Positions 45,101 to 56,800 of a stretch of DNA of 64,000 bases are shown here, piece by piece; the first letter of the stretch is position 1; every line of letters starts with the position of its first letter. The notes under the pieces are model-generated. The model searched no databases and had not been told where the DNA came from. It worked only from the letters and a program-made list of their open reading frames with translations. The stretch lies in NCBI GenBank assembly GCA_030141605.1, contig JAQGDQ010000133.1:372001-436000 (forward strand), in the 5' to 3' direction. The stretch is from Tubiluchus corallicola (lineage: Eukaryota > Priapulida > Priapulimorpha > Priapulimorphida > Tubiluchidae). A program made the translations under genes and the position numbers.

Positions 45101-46484
45101 GAACTGAGTGCGAAATAAGGGGAGCACACGTGACACAAAGACGATTTTTTGAACTTTATGGAAGAACAATGCTTTCTTATTCATTAAAGCAAGGGGTTTG
45201 ATAAGCCAAAAATTTGCCCAACACAGAAACAAATCCGGAAATTTAATAGGTTCTTGAGTTAAGAAAATAACTCTCTTATAGTTTTTAAGTAAAATACTAA
45301 TTAAGACATCCTCGATAATTTGCACAGTGATTATAGCAACTGTTCATTATTTTCCTGTTCAACACGTTACTACTGTCCAGTAGTAACATGTCTTAATAAA
45401 GTCCCAATGAATTTACGATTTTACAACAGGGATATACTGGAAGAGGAGTTTGCTCGGCACACTGGATACAACGAAGTGGGAGAATTGAATGATATCATAA
45501 TACTTTATCCACAAATTGTTCCCAATGAAGTTAATCTACCAGGATGCTGGGATTGGTACGGATTTACGGGACCTACACACGGTACGCTATATTATTCAAA
45601 GGGTAAATGGCTTTGATAAAAATGATTTTTTTTACCCGTAGGCTCAGAATTTCTAAGTGTTATTATCACAAACTTTATGTAAATCAAACTGTATCATCAG
45701 CTGCTCAACATTCGTTTGTCAACAGCGTAGTCAAGTACTGGAATTCTCTTCCTGAACACGTAAAAGCCGCCTCTAGTAAATTATTTAGTCAAAGATTAAT
45801 GAAAATCCACTTTTCAACACAACTGTATTTTTGTAGACACATGTAGGTAGTAATTTTACTCGTTGAGTCCCTCCCGTATCCATTTTAACCTGTCTCGTTT
45901 ATTATTGTCTCTTTTATTCTTTTATGCAATTAATATTTACTGCATCTATGGATATTTTAATAAATAAATGAATAATTAAATATGATGACAATGATGAAGA
46001 ATTTTTTGCTCTCAGATATTTGTCTCGAATATCTCAGAACAATTTTTTTCTGAGTACTTAGTGCTCACAAGTAAAATTACACTAGTGTTAAGCTTCTCAT
46101 CTCTTGCTGTGAAAAATCTCTTTGATACTGTACTGTTACCGTTACTGTTAGGCCTACTGTTACTTTTACGGCTGCTGTTTTTAATTAATTGTTACTGTTC
46201 CTGCTACTATTGCTGTTACTGTCACTGTTACTGACATTGCTGCTGTCTTTGTTACTTATGCTGTATTGTTACTGTTACTGTTACTGTCACTGTCACTGTT
46301 ACGGTTACTGTTATTTTGCTTAATGCCGAATTATTTATTATTCTTTGCAGCTACAAAAGAAGCGGTACAAATATCTACTGTTTTCAAAACTGTTCAAAGA
46401 GTTCTTCGCTCGAGGGATGTACCAGAAGAGGATATTCTTGATATTACTGAGGAAATACTCAGACGCTTCGATGATGAGCTGTAA
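39181..46484 (+). CDS. Secreted poly(3-hydroxybutyrate) depolymerase-type esterase
   Basis: This looks like an extracellular serine esterase of the PHB depolymerase family, which cleaves short-chain polyhydroxyalkanoate esters. Ten exons join in phase: 39181-39265, 39719-39913, 40572-40694, 42671-42765, 43073-43183, 43622-43654, 44062-44170, 44548-44590, 45430-45581 and 46351-46484, encoding 359 residues. It starts with a signal peptide (MKSIASVLIFVILNVLKCHG). The lipase box GISSG puts the nucleophile at Ser44. CGTLDNRVTP offers the acid (Asp129) and EAAHTF the base (His164). The later CKVHVAFHGCKQ and the PGCWDWYGFTG near the end are family hallmarks, as are GYNEVGELNDIIILYPQ and the final ATKEAVQISTVFKTV. 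All expected motifs are intact and in order. Exon 6 is a 33-nt microexon. Intron 9 holds a LINE end. The substrate cannot be proved from sequence. Confidence 0.9.
40020..40410. mobile_element. Possible decayed DNA-transposon end in depolymerase intron 2
   Basis: The right end, GGATAATCCAGCCCTG at 40395-40410, is the complement of CAGGGCTGGATTATCC, a start seen in many hAT-type non-autonomous elements. Inside it, degenerate units of about 30 nt (ATCTCAAATAAAGGGCCTCA) recur between 40150 and 40250. I cannot find the left end, so this is tentative. Frames across it (39830-40371) do not look like genes. Confidence 0.3.
41768..41860 (+). repeat. tRNA-derived SINE with a full A box
   Basis: TAGTCTAGCGG at 41779-41789 fits the A-box consensus (TRGYNNANNNG) at every position. 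AGTTCAAATCC at 41838-41848 is a near B box. The spacing of about 48 nt between them fits a tRNA gene. I could not draw a clean cloverleaf, so I call a SINE head rather than a tRNA gene. Confidence 0.6.
42265..42325 (+). repeat. tRNA-like SINE fragment
   Basis: GGTTCGAATCC at 42296-42306 is an exact B box. The A box is not clear, so only the right part of a SINE head seems preserved. Confidence 0.4.
43330..43480. repeat. Head-to-head pair of tRNA-derived SINEs
   Basis: On the minus strand, 43330-43395 reads CTAGTGGTCCTAGTACTGG, then AGTAATCCAAAGATTCCCGG and TTCAG. On the plus strand, 43413-43480 reads CTAGTGGTCTTAGCC, then AAGTAATCCAAAGCTTCC and TAGCTCAG. The two heads face each other, about 30 nt apart, in intron 5 of the depolymerase gene. 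Confidence 0.6.
45607..45975 (+). mobile_element. 5'-truncated LINE 3' end in depolymerase intron 9
   Basis: The frame at 45607-45846 contains SFVNSVVKYWNSLPEHV followed by KLFSQRLMK. This matches the pattern F.NR..NYWNSLP..V...S...F..RL found at the C terminus of many LINE reverse-transcriptase proteins. A 3' UTR and a TAAATAAATGAATAA tail follow near 45960. It is in the gene's orientation and lacks all catalytic domains. It is a different family from the one at 8700-9470, judging by the tail and protein end. Confidence 0.8.
46122..46316 (+). repeat. Degenerate (TTACTG)n repeat
   Basis: Imperfect TTACTG, CTACTG and TCACTG hexamers cover almost 200 nt just before the last exon of the depolymerase gene. 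They form part of its polypyrimidine-rich 3' intron end. Confidence 0.8.
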
Positions 46485-46810
46485 CTACTATTATATAATT
46501 CCATTAAGTTGATATAAACGTCGTTATTTGCAATAGAACCTTTAATGTTCTAATTTTGCAAGAAGCCTGCTTGTTAGTTTTACATATGCCGTCAAATTAG
46601 TACTTATTGACAGACAAACATCTTATTACATGTCTTCGGTTGTTTTGAAGAACTCTTTTGCACTTACAGTTACTAATATATTTTAATGCACCACTAAAAG
46701 TCCTAGTTCATGTGTGCTATGAATCCTAGCCTGAAGTAACGTAAAAGACCAGACCAAATACTAGGATAACATTTATTAACGATAGAATTCACAGCAAAAA
46801 AAACAGATAG

Positions 46811-46816
46811 AATAAA
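46811..46816 (+). terminator. Likely poly(A) signal of the depolymerase gene
   Basis: AATAAA 327 nt after the TAA stop. Another AATAAA at 47144-47149 is an alternative. Confidence 0.4.
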
Positions 46817-46878
46817 ATACATTGACACAATAAGATAGTTGCAAGAACACTAAAATGTACAATCTATATATATACACA

Positions 46879-46888
46879 TGTGTGTGTG

Positions 46889-46972
<84 letters not shown>

Positions 46973-46997
46973 TGCGTGTGCGTGTGCGTATGTGTAG
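46879..46997. repeat. GT/GTGC microsatellite
   Basis: GT repeats, then about eight GTGC units, then about 25 GT units with some GC steps at the end. It is followed directly by GTAGTTTCCTGCAAAA, which is also the left end of the dispersed repeat at 18162. Confidence 0.95.
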
Positions 46998-47334
46998 TTT
47001 CCTGCAAAAAATTCCTAGCATAAATAGGATTAGATGCGCAAAGGCTTCATTAAGGACTTGACGATTCCCTTCCAGGGGGTGACAACAAGGAAGCCTTCCC
47101 CAACGAGATTTTAGGACCTATTTGAAAATGGTTTGATAATTTTAATAAATAATTTCACAAACAAGTTCGACCCATACTATTGGTTGAGGAATTCACCAAA
47201 CTCCTGACAGTGGGCCTACAATCTGGCTAGATCTTTAATTTGTTCTAGAATATTCGTTCGCAAGCAGAATTCGTTTTAGTACATTCCGACAAAAAGTTTC
47301 GTGACAATTCGTTGTTAACTGGCGGAGCCTTGAG

Positions 47335-47905
47335 CTATGGGCTTCATGTGCGCGTTAAGCGTGGTGTGTGATCCGTGATCTGTAATGCGTGATGCGTATT
47401 GACTGTTTCCGTGTGTTTGTTGTTCGTGAAAGTTGGAAGCCATGTCTCTGCCATCTAATTACATTATACGGGAAATATCATATCAACATTAATATCAATA
47501 AAGTAGTAACCGGAAAATTGTAAAAGAAACCATAGTTTTAGGTGCATAACATTTCGCAGGGCTAAGTACAATATGGCATGAATTGCCACTTAGACTAGCA
47601 ATTGCAACTAAATGGACAACATGATTAGACGCTTCTTCCACGTCTCAAAAACTCAAATGGAAGAAACATTACTGTGTATAGATCCTGAAGTGACCAAAAC
47701 TCACCTAACCACGAAGCCAATCAGCGAAAATGGTCACAGGAAAATTGAAAGCTCGCTAAATTACCTAGGTAACAGCAATTCCCTGACTGCTAGTAGTATA
47801 GTACATGTCCAGTTAAATACAAACTGTTATATACGCGCAGCGTATCATGGATCACGCACAGCACATGATGGATCACGCACAACGCGTTACTTGGGGACCT
47901 GACAT
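47335..47905. repeat. Patch with inverted GATCACGC-type units
   Basis: Positions 47370-47400 contain GTGATCCGTGATCTGTAATG, and 47838-47885 contain two units of CAYGATGGATCACGCACA-like sequence in complementary sense. This could be another, badly decayed fold-back element. The frame at 47612-47902 has no recognisable protein features. Confidence 0.3.
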
Positions 47906-48116
47906 TAGGCTATTTTCGGTAGTGGTGTTAGTATATTCGAAAATTATTCTAGTTGAAGTTCCATGACGATCCATAGCAAATTCACAAGCCTTCGGCTTTT
48001 TTCAAGTCATCTTCCAACCAGAACAACATCCAGACGACCAAAATATTTTTGAAACACTGAGCCACTACAACAAAATGTTATTTATTTTTTTGAAAATTTT
48101 TAAAAATGTTGTGAAA

Positions 48117-48350
48117 ATGGTGTGTTTGCTAGACTGTTGCAGTATATTAGTGCCAATCACATTTTCAACAGCAGGTACGCACTTGCATCTGTGTAAGTAG
48201 GTGCTAAGATCACTTAATGCAGAAATATTTTATACGAAACAGTAATTAACATTGACGTGTCGATAACTGCTTAAAAACTAAAACTCGTTTCACCATAAAG
48301 CTAATGCGTTTTACTGCAAGCCCATAACGCTGCCAATGCACTAAATGAAG
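48117..48350 (+). CDS. Possible two 5' exons of a small secreted protein (speculative)
   Basis: An ATG at 48117 opens MVCLLDCCSILVPITFSTA, a signal-peptide-like segment, and ends at a donor (CAG|GTACGC) in phase 1. A second candidate exon, 48321-48350 (30 nt), has a CAAG acceptor and a strong GTAAGC donor and continues in phase as AHNAANALNE. No third exon in phase was found downstream. The phase-1 signal exon resembles those of the two GPI-type genes, but that alone proves nothing. Confidence 0.2.
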
Positions 48351-48727
48351 GTAAGCGTAAGCTCTATTATTAATTCCCGTGCAATCTCATGTACACTGAC
48401 AAGTCACAGAGCTGAAGTATTATAGCGGTATAAGCCGAAATTCCATATTTTTGTCATTCAAATATTCCATTATTCGCCTTCGCGTTTGCGTGAATTGGTT
48501 CTTTCAGAAATTTTCAATAAAAATATTTAACATTTTATTAGCAGTAATATCACAAATGTGAGTAACCAAGAGGAATGTATTCTCCAGATTAAAGCTTCGT
48601 GGTGCTTCTTACTTCCCAGACTTCAGTGTTTTTTGTCAAATAGCCAGATGGAATGAACTTACTGCAGATGCAGTTACTGAATTTTTGAAACCTAACGCGA
48701 ACGAAAGAAAGTAAATGTGAAAATGCT

Positions 48728-48792
48728 GGGGCTGAGCTTGGATTTGAACCAGCGGCATTTGATTACAGTCTAGCACTTTCCTACCAGTGGCG
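48728..48792 (-). repeat. tRNA-derived SINE
   Basis: The minus strand carries GGTTCAAATCC (complement at 48740-48750) followed by AAGCTCAGCCCCAGCATT. The GGCTGAGC/GCTCAG end resembles those of the other copies. The A-box region is weakly preserved. Confidence 0.55.
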
Positions 48793-50520
48793 GTTTGGGC
48801 AATTTTTTACTTCTATCCGTACTAGTGGCTGCTAGTGGCAACATAAAGGTGACACAGAAAATTGCATGAAAGAATATATAATTGCACAACTGTTTCCCTG
48901 CGCAATTTAAAATATAAACGGGCTTTTGCCGTTACCTTTTACCGAACAAATGTGGACGTAGCTTTACTACTTCCCCAGAAAAACGCGAACACCATGTTGT
49001 AGTAAACAGTTCTAAATGAAAGCAAGAATGCCCATAAAACCATAGATAGATATAGATAACAATAACAATGGCGGTGGTAATGGCGACGATTTTGTACAAA
49101 AACCACTGTAAAACAGCTAAAGCCCACACAGAATAAAAGCCCACATAGAGTAAAGCCCATACAGAGTACTGAAATGTTGGCAATGGTGTCTGCAACAGCA
49201 ATGATGACGATGAATATGACGATGATACAAATCACGAATCAACTACAGTTCTTCTAATAATAACATTGTGTCATACTGCAATAACCAAGCTTCGGCTGGT
49301 AAGCTAAGAATTATTTCAGTAACCACAAGAGAAATTTATGGCTGCTGAAAATAATTTTGCAAAACCACGAGTGTAATAGATAATTCGGAATCAATCTACT
49401 TTGGGACTATTACTGAATTTAATCTAAAATAAAAGTTGCCCAGCGTATTCAATACAGCGATAGAATTTGCTCTAAATAATTAATAAATAACTTTTGTTAC
49501 AGTTTTCTCTTGATGCTTTCACCACTCGCTAATCGGCTTTTCTTTTATTAATGAATTGTAGATCCAGTAACCTGGGTCCATGAGCGTGCTGTCTGATTGG
49601 GCAACACATTTACAACATGAATTTTCCGTGCTAAGCTGTAACTGTTTGTAAACATCTGCCGCGCAATGGGTACCCACTTGTGTGGTAGCAATAAAAGATT
49701 AAAAGAAGGCGACAAAGTTTCTTAATAATGATAATACTTGAACTGCCAGTCTCTCTCTCACACACACTTTCTCTTGTCTCCCATTTTTTCTCTTCTGTCA
49801 TTCTTCTCTTCCTGCCTTTCTTTTTTTCTTCTTTCTTCTTTCATTCATTCTCTCTTGGTTGCTTTTTTCCATTCTTTCCCGTTCCATTTCGTCAGGCTGA
49901 ATAAGAGTGAGAATTTTATATGCAAGAGCATTTTAAACAGCGTGCAAACTTGACTTCTGTAATTAGACGTCATTGGCGCAGTTTTTGTATCGTTAACTGT
50001 TATTTGTGTTAGTGTTGTGTGTCATAATTTTTTGTATTATTTCTATTAATTTGTGATGTGTATATGAACTTCGTAAAGTCTGAAATAAAATATTAAATCT
50101 AAATATAAAAAATCTAAATCTCTCTCTTTCTTTCTCTCTAAGTCTTTGTTTTTGCATTCTTTTCACTTTCTCTCTCTCCTCTCTCTCCCTCTCTCTCTCT
50201 CTCTCTTTCTCTTTCTCTCTCTCTATTTATTTCTTCCTCCCAGTTTCTCTCTTTCTTTACTTTCCTTGTTCCTCTAACGCTGCACGAATCTTGCTCACTT
50301 GGCACACTCCTCGAACTCCTGATTGTTGAGCTTCAATTACTTCAACTGGCCAACTAGATTATTAGGTCAATTGCTCCTTCGCTTTATTTGAGCACGTACG
50401 TTAGTCCCGGGTTGCGCTTGGATTCACCAATTTCTGCAACACAGGTGGGCTGACGAAGTAATAACACATGCTTTTTGGGTTACAGTTTCGTCAATAGCTC
50501 TTGATCGCATGAGCAAGACA

Positions 50521-51550
50521 AATGTAGGTAAAAAAGGCACAGGTAAAAAGGTACAGGAAAAAATGGCACGGTAGAAACGGCACACGAAAAAATGGCACAA
50601 GAAAAATGGCACAAATGGAAAAGTAGGTAAAATGGCACAGGTAAAAACGCGGTAAAAATCGCACACTTAGTAAAATATGAGCTTAGGGTTAGGTTATTGT
50701 TGGGATAATTATTTTAGTTATTTTTATCTCAGTCAAGGAAGTTACGCTTCACCACAGTTTGTTTGTTTGTTTGTTTGGCTGTTTTTGTCTGTTATGGGAG
50801 TAAGCTTATTACGCAAAAACTGCCTAACAGACGTCCGCGAAACTTTGTGTGAGAAGGCGTTTATAGGGTGCCGAAATGGGCGTTTTCTTCCGTTCTTTTT
50901 TCGCAAAACTTGACTAAACGCACAAAAAAACATTCGTGAAGCACTCCGTAGACTCCCTCAGAGATTAGTACTTCTTTTCTATTATCTCCACCAGGACAAA
51001 CAACTACGAGTTAGTTCCAGGTTCCATTTCGAGAAATTCTCGCTTGGAAAACTGTGTAACGCAATAACCTTTGCTTATTAATTGTGCATAGCCTCCTCAT
51101 AAGCTGACTTGATACGTAAATACGTATATATGTCAATCTATTACCATCGCCAAAATTAACGGTTCTAGAAAGAGAAATACGCGCTATGTAGAATATTCGT
51201 GAATTGTTGATTATAATTGTATTTAATGAACAATACAACTGCTAGTCTACATAATAACAATACCGGTACATTTGTGTATGTTTGGTTGTTTTTTAATCAA
51301 AAGAATCAGACGAATAAGTTTAGGATTGATGGGCTTTAGCAGAGATTTGCTTCCTACTGAATGCACTCTAGTTATATTACACAAATCAATTGCACCAAAG
51401 TAACATGTGCCATATTTTTTCTTGTACTATTTTACCTACTTTTTCGTTTGTGCCGTTTTTTCCTGTAACATTTTTTATGTCATTTTTTATTGTGCCATTT
51501 TTACCGTGCCATTTTTCCTGTGTCATTTTTGCCGTGCCATTTCTTCCGCG
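50521..51550. mobile_element. Fold-back DNA element FBE-2
   Basis: The left arm (50521-50668) is a degenerate tandem of about ten units such as ACAGGTAAAAAGG and GAAAAAATGGCACA. The right arm (51405-51550) is its complement (GTGCCATTTTTACC, TTTTTCCTGTGTC). The core aligns by eye with FBE-1. Shared blocks include GATAATTATTTTAG with TATTTTTA, the GTTTGTTTG run, and GGGTGCC followed by AAA(A/T)(C/G)GG. TTAGGGTTAGG sits just inside the left arm. No transposase frame is visible. Confidence 0.8.
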
Positions 51551-53806
51551 CACCGAACAAAAAACATCTCCGCCTTCGTTAGGAATAAAAAGTGAAACTG
51601 TTATCTGTATTAGCAGAACCTTTTGTCTTATTATCTTATTTAACTCCGAACTATACACACCAAAGGTAACCTTAGATGACTTCCAACGTCAGTCATACAG
51701 AAACTCTAGCAAAAACTTGCACCAAGAAAACTAGCGACGTACCATGGAGAAAACAATCGAAAAAGTCAGTTTATGGGAAATACTATTAGATTTCCTCATT
51801 GAAAAGAATTTTTAGTTAATAACTGAAACCTGTCGAAAAGTTTCTTGGTGGACAAATTAGCACTTAAAATGCATAGAGGTAACATTCCAATATTTAAGCA
51901 ACACTAGCGTCGTGTTGCTTAAATCTTAAATCTTAAATCTTAACACAAATCTTTAATACACCAGCACATGTTGAAAGAGACACAATTTATTCATTAAGAG
52001 GTGGTCAGAGCAGTGTCCGCAGATCCCTACTAGATAAATAAATGGAACTGTAGAGACTACAACAGCTTAAATTAAAGATGCCGTTAATGTTTAATGTGTG
52101 AAAACAGCATTGCAAGAAACTAAACGACCATAGAAGTTCCTTGAAAGAACCCTGCAAAAAATTCTCCCACCGTCTCGAGTTTCTCTCGTTGAGCCGGTCG
52201 AGTAAACATGAAACAAACTGATTATAACGAGTCTACTAAAATAGACCGTCATTAGTTAAATCGATGAAATCAAATCTCAATAGAACCTTAGCCCAAATGG
52301 AATTCTTTAAATGATCTAGCAGATCTTATCAGGGTTCTTCAGAAGTTTGCATGTGTTAATCCAGCTTTGAACAAATTCCTGTACAATTCTAAACACATTT
52401 CCCGTTTTACTTTTCATATCAAAACTACCACTCGTCAATTTTTTGCCTTGAAGAAAATGCGTTAGTTGATAAATTAGTTTAATTAGACAAAATTCATAGT
52501 TTCAAAATAGGTTATTTTTGTACCTTCTGTTGACAGTGTGAACGTTAAAAGTTTGACGCGGTTTTTGAAATCATTAAAAAGACATTATGATGCCATTAAA
52601 AAACCAAAACAGTGATTAAGCAAAAAAATCACAGAGACTGAGATTGTCTTAGAAAAGTGGTGGTTTCTTCATTGTCACAATGTCTTTCTTTAATAACCTC
52701 TGAAATGTTGAAAACATTTTTCTTGTGTATTCGCCGTACGCATTCACGGGTCAAACCTTTTAAAATCTCAAAAAGCTGACATGGATATCAATAAAACTGC
52801 ACATTTCTTTTGCCACATAAACTTCTACAAGTTCTATAGGCTAAACCTAATAATATAAAGAACAACACAAACACTGACATAACAACAAACAGTGCCACTT
52901 CTGAAACAGTAGCTGCTGCAAACGGGAAATTCTTAAAAATTAAAACTAATGTCTAACTGACCGGGTACATAAGGAACTGCCTGGGCCGAGAACCTTTTGA
53001 AATATCAACTGTTCACATGTTTCTAAACATTTATTAGTTTGAAAACACAAAGTAAAGACTTTAAAGGTAAGCAGTGACAATTTCTAACCGATTTTTGAAA
53101 TTGTAACGCATTTGCTGCACACAGAAATTTACACATGAATGATAGGGTTCATGGATTTTTTATCGGCCCATAAATTGCAGTTACACCACTGAGCAGAAAC
53201 TGCCACCGCGAAAGACGAAAACTAAATTCCATGTGTTTTCCCAAATTATCTATCATGGAACACTTCTTCCGAGGCCACGCGTGCTTTCTGTTACGCTTTT
53301 TATATCAACAATCAAACCACGGATATGTTTTCGTTGCTAATCGCGCATTCTAAGCGTCGGGCTTCAGCACTTCGTCTAACGGCGGTACGCATGCGCAAAC
53401 TCCAGGAAGCATGGTGTCTGGTATAATTCAGACTGACTAGAGCGCGTCTGAAGGATGTTGGTAGTGATGACAAGTGACGCGCAATTAGTTTCCTCCCTCC
53501 TCGCAAAACTTGATTTTTTTAGGTTTTCGAACTCTATCAGTTAACTACCTGTAAGGAACCTAAATCAGTTGTGAAGTGGATTAGCAACATTCTTTAACGA
53601 GCAATTGCGCTTGGTGGAACTAATTCAATTGAAGTTTGCGTTTCAATGATTCTTTGTAGGCTTAGTTACACAATGGTTCAAGTCTAAAACCAGGGCTTAG
53701 CAACACACCTTTGTAACAGTGTCTACTAACTTCCACTAGTTTCCAGTGAAGAAAACGTGATCACAAATAAAAAGTGTGCAATTAAAAAGTTTTATTTTTT
53801 GTGAAA

Positions 53807-56800
53807 ATGTGCGTCCCAGATGAAACAACGGACTGTGGTTACAACAATATATCAGCTGATGAGGCTCTATCTGATGAAGGGGTATCAGCATTCGAGCCTG
53901 TATATTTCACCTTCATTGTTACATGTATTGCTATGATTGTGCTCACTAATATACTTGTGATAATAAGTATAAGTGCATTTGATTTTCTACACACAGTTAC
54001 AAATAAGTAAGTATTCATATAGTGGCCAGCTTCACGTTTTATTGATTAGCTATAAGTATTAGGTCTCCGAGTTTCTTCTTTTTTTATTCAATTCTTTCTT
54101 ATTTTTGGCTTTTTCTTCTTTTAATTTCACTTCGATTTAGGATATTCCTATCTGTGCAGCAGTTTTACAAACAAGCGTTCAACATTTATACCATAAATAA
54201 AAACCGCAATTTTCTCTCGTCCGCCCTCTCACGCTTCAACTTTCTTAAAAAAATGTCTGGCTACCGGCAAGAGTGTAAACGGTTTGTTGTAGGTATTAGT
54301 TATAAAGCAATTGTCACAGGTGCTCAGTCGTGTTGGAGTGTCTGTGTTTTTTCCAAGACTAGACTTGGTCTTCTTCGTTTTCTTGGAATTTGTATCTGCA
54401 ACAAACATACAGTTGTAAAGCTTGTAACCACAATTTCTCTCTCTCTCTTTCTCTCTCTATATATATATATTCCTCCCTGCCCTCTCTCTTTCTCTTTCTT
54501 TCTCTCTCTGTCTGTCTATCTGTCTGGCTCACCTACCTACCTACCTAACTTGTTTATAAAGTGTTTAGCGATGTATTTTTATTATTTAAATTTCCTGATA
54601 ATTATTAAAATTACAACATAAAATCAGAAAAAAGCAGAAATTCGGATGACAGTGTCCACGCACGGATTATTGTCAACACCTCACATAAACCAATATCATG
54701 ATCAGAGCTTATTTATTTATTTTAATAAGGTACTATGTGTTACCGTTTTCCATTAATAACAAAAAAAAACAATCGCCAATGAATAGGCATAACGCTTTAA
54801 TGTCAGCTTCAAACAGTTGACTTACAGATGAAAATACTAAATTGTGATCAGTGCTCTTTGTGTACAAAATAGCACCGCGTAAAGTATACCATTACAGTTG
54901 GAGAACGCCCGTTGTGTAATATGGGATCGAATTGATAATGATCATAGAAAATTGCTACTGGAATTTATAAATGGCTGCAATGGAGAATGTCAAATTATAG
55001 TACCGGCAGACGATACTTTTAAATCTGCAGCAGGTAGCAGCAAAATTGATATTATCAAGACGTCTCGATGTTTTCTCGCACGGAATGTCAGGAAACGAGT
55101 TGATAAGGAACAGAACTTTTTAAACAAGCGCCATTAATGGGTCATTACCCGGCTATAAGCAGCCTGAAACTAGGCAAAAAACACGCAGCAGTCAGCAAGT
55201 ATTCGATTTCAGTGCAATAACTGTCGCGAATGGTCAAGTGCTTTACAACAACATATACAGGATGATTTCCATAACGTGTAGCCAAAAATTTAGGAAAATA
55301 ATGAATATGTAGTATAGCCTTTTCTACTGGAAAAAAATCCAGCCTGTAAACAATCCTTAAAAAAGAAAATCATATCACAGCACAGAAAGTTTACTGGATC
55401 GCTACGTTAACACAACTATTAAACATTGTTAGAGAAACAAGGAAAACACGTTTACTTTCTAACTTTACTTCCTAATAACGCGGCATACTTCGACGCAAAA
55501 GTACAGCTTGACGAAACATTACAATATGAAGTACAGAATTGGATAAATTAGAAAAGAAGGAACTTAAAGAGCAGATAAGAAAGGGATTTCTGAATAAAGT
55601 ACTAGACAAATGTTTGAAAGCAGGCAGGAAAATGACATAGAAATGCTGACAAAGCAAGGCAAAAATTACATATCAAAAGACGACAGTGCGAACATTTTTA
55701 GTGGTAGACATATCGACGATACAGCATTTAATAATGGATGGTCCCACAATGTGGAATTAGAAAAAGATCAAGAATGCCACAATAATGACCCTGAAGATCA
55801 ATGATACAATTAAGTGCATCTACAAGGCAGAAATTAAATAAAGCAATTAAATAGCCAAAAAACAGTAACAAGTGTTTAGATGGGGATACAGATGGATGTC
55901 ATCCTCCATTTTTTCATTTATTTATTAAATCTCGTTTATTTTTAAAATACCAGAGGATTATTTTAAAAACTTTAATACTGAAGCTCGTGGGATTTAGCTA
56001 ATATATTCCATCTAAGAAAGTGCTGGCCTTGGAATAAATCAAAAGTTCTTTAAGTGTAAAACTTTATTTTCTTTAAGTAACGAAGCAAAATAAACTGCAA
56101 TGACCCAGACAATTACAGATTTACTAAATGGTTTAATGAAATCATTTCTTGAAAACAGAAAAGTCAACATTAAAGTAAAAAACTATGTATCACCAACTTA
56201 ATTGCTGTGACATGCGTCTGTCTCAGGAGTCCGCGTTATCTTCAGTATTGTTTCCGGTCCATGTAGCAGATATTTTAGCTGAAATACAAAAGAACGAAAC
56301 TGTCAAAAAGTACGTAATAGGCAGATGACAGCTCGGTACTGGTAGGAGCAGAATCTGTATGTGAAACCTATAAAGCAGCACAACATCTATGTGATAAAGC
56401 TTTTGAATGCTGTAATAAATAGCCAACAAGTATAAATTGTCAGCAAATAAAACACAGGCCATTATATTTAAGAGTACACAAAAATCCAAGTGGGAACCGA
56501 ATCCTCCAAATAAAGTTTGGAAATAATGAAATGATACATGCGTCTGCTAGCAAGGTAATCGGCTGACTATTGATAACAAAATGTGTTCTGAATCTCATGT
56601 CTTACACGTTAGACGTAGAGCCTGGAACAAGTGGCACACAATAGTTATTAAGAACTTGAGCTGTAGTCATGACTTTCAATTGGCAACAACAATTAATTTG
56701 TGCAAAATTATCATGTTACTAATAAAATTTTACATGCCGATTACCTGGATTGGAGAGAGACTTAACTCGCTCGATTACGTACTTTATGACATTCAAGTAC

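Larger units (their letters stand above)
46485..53806. other. Gene-poor region between the depolymerase and GPCR genes
   Basis: The 3' UTR of the depolymerase gene probably ends near 46830-47170. Beyond it lie a GTGC microsatellite, a GATCACGC-rich patch, a SINE, pyrimidine-rich runs (49743-49870 and 50120-50240), fold-back element FBE-2 and four TTAAATC units (51917-51943). A possible pair of small exons is listed at 48117-48350. From 51950 to 53300 I see nothing. A GC-richer patch near 53320-53470 with GCATGCGCA could be the GPCR promoter. Confidence 0.5.

Noticed and set aside
39181-46484. Bacterial contamination or recent bacterial insertion as the source of the depolymerase gene
   Set aside because: The motifs are spread over ten exons with in-phase GT-AG introns, and an intron holds an animal-type LINE end.
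50521-50668. CRISPR-like spaced repeats
   Set aside because: The units are degenerate and contiguous and are mirrored by an inverted arm. The genome is eukaryotic.
53312-53506. Minus-strand 64-codon frame
   Set aside because: It lies in a locally GC-rich patch that more likely belongs to the GPCR promoter or 5' UTR; no domain is seen.
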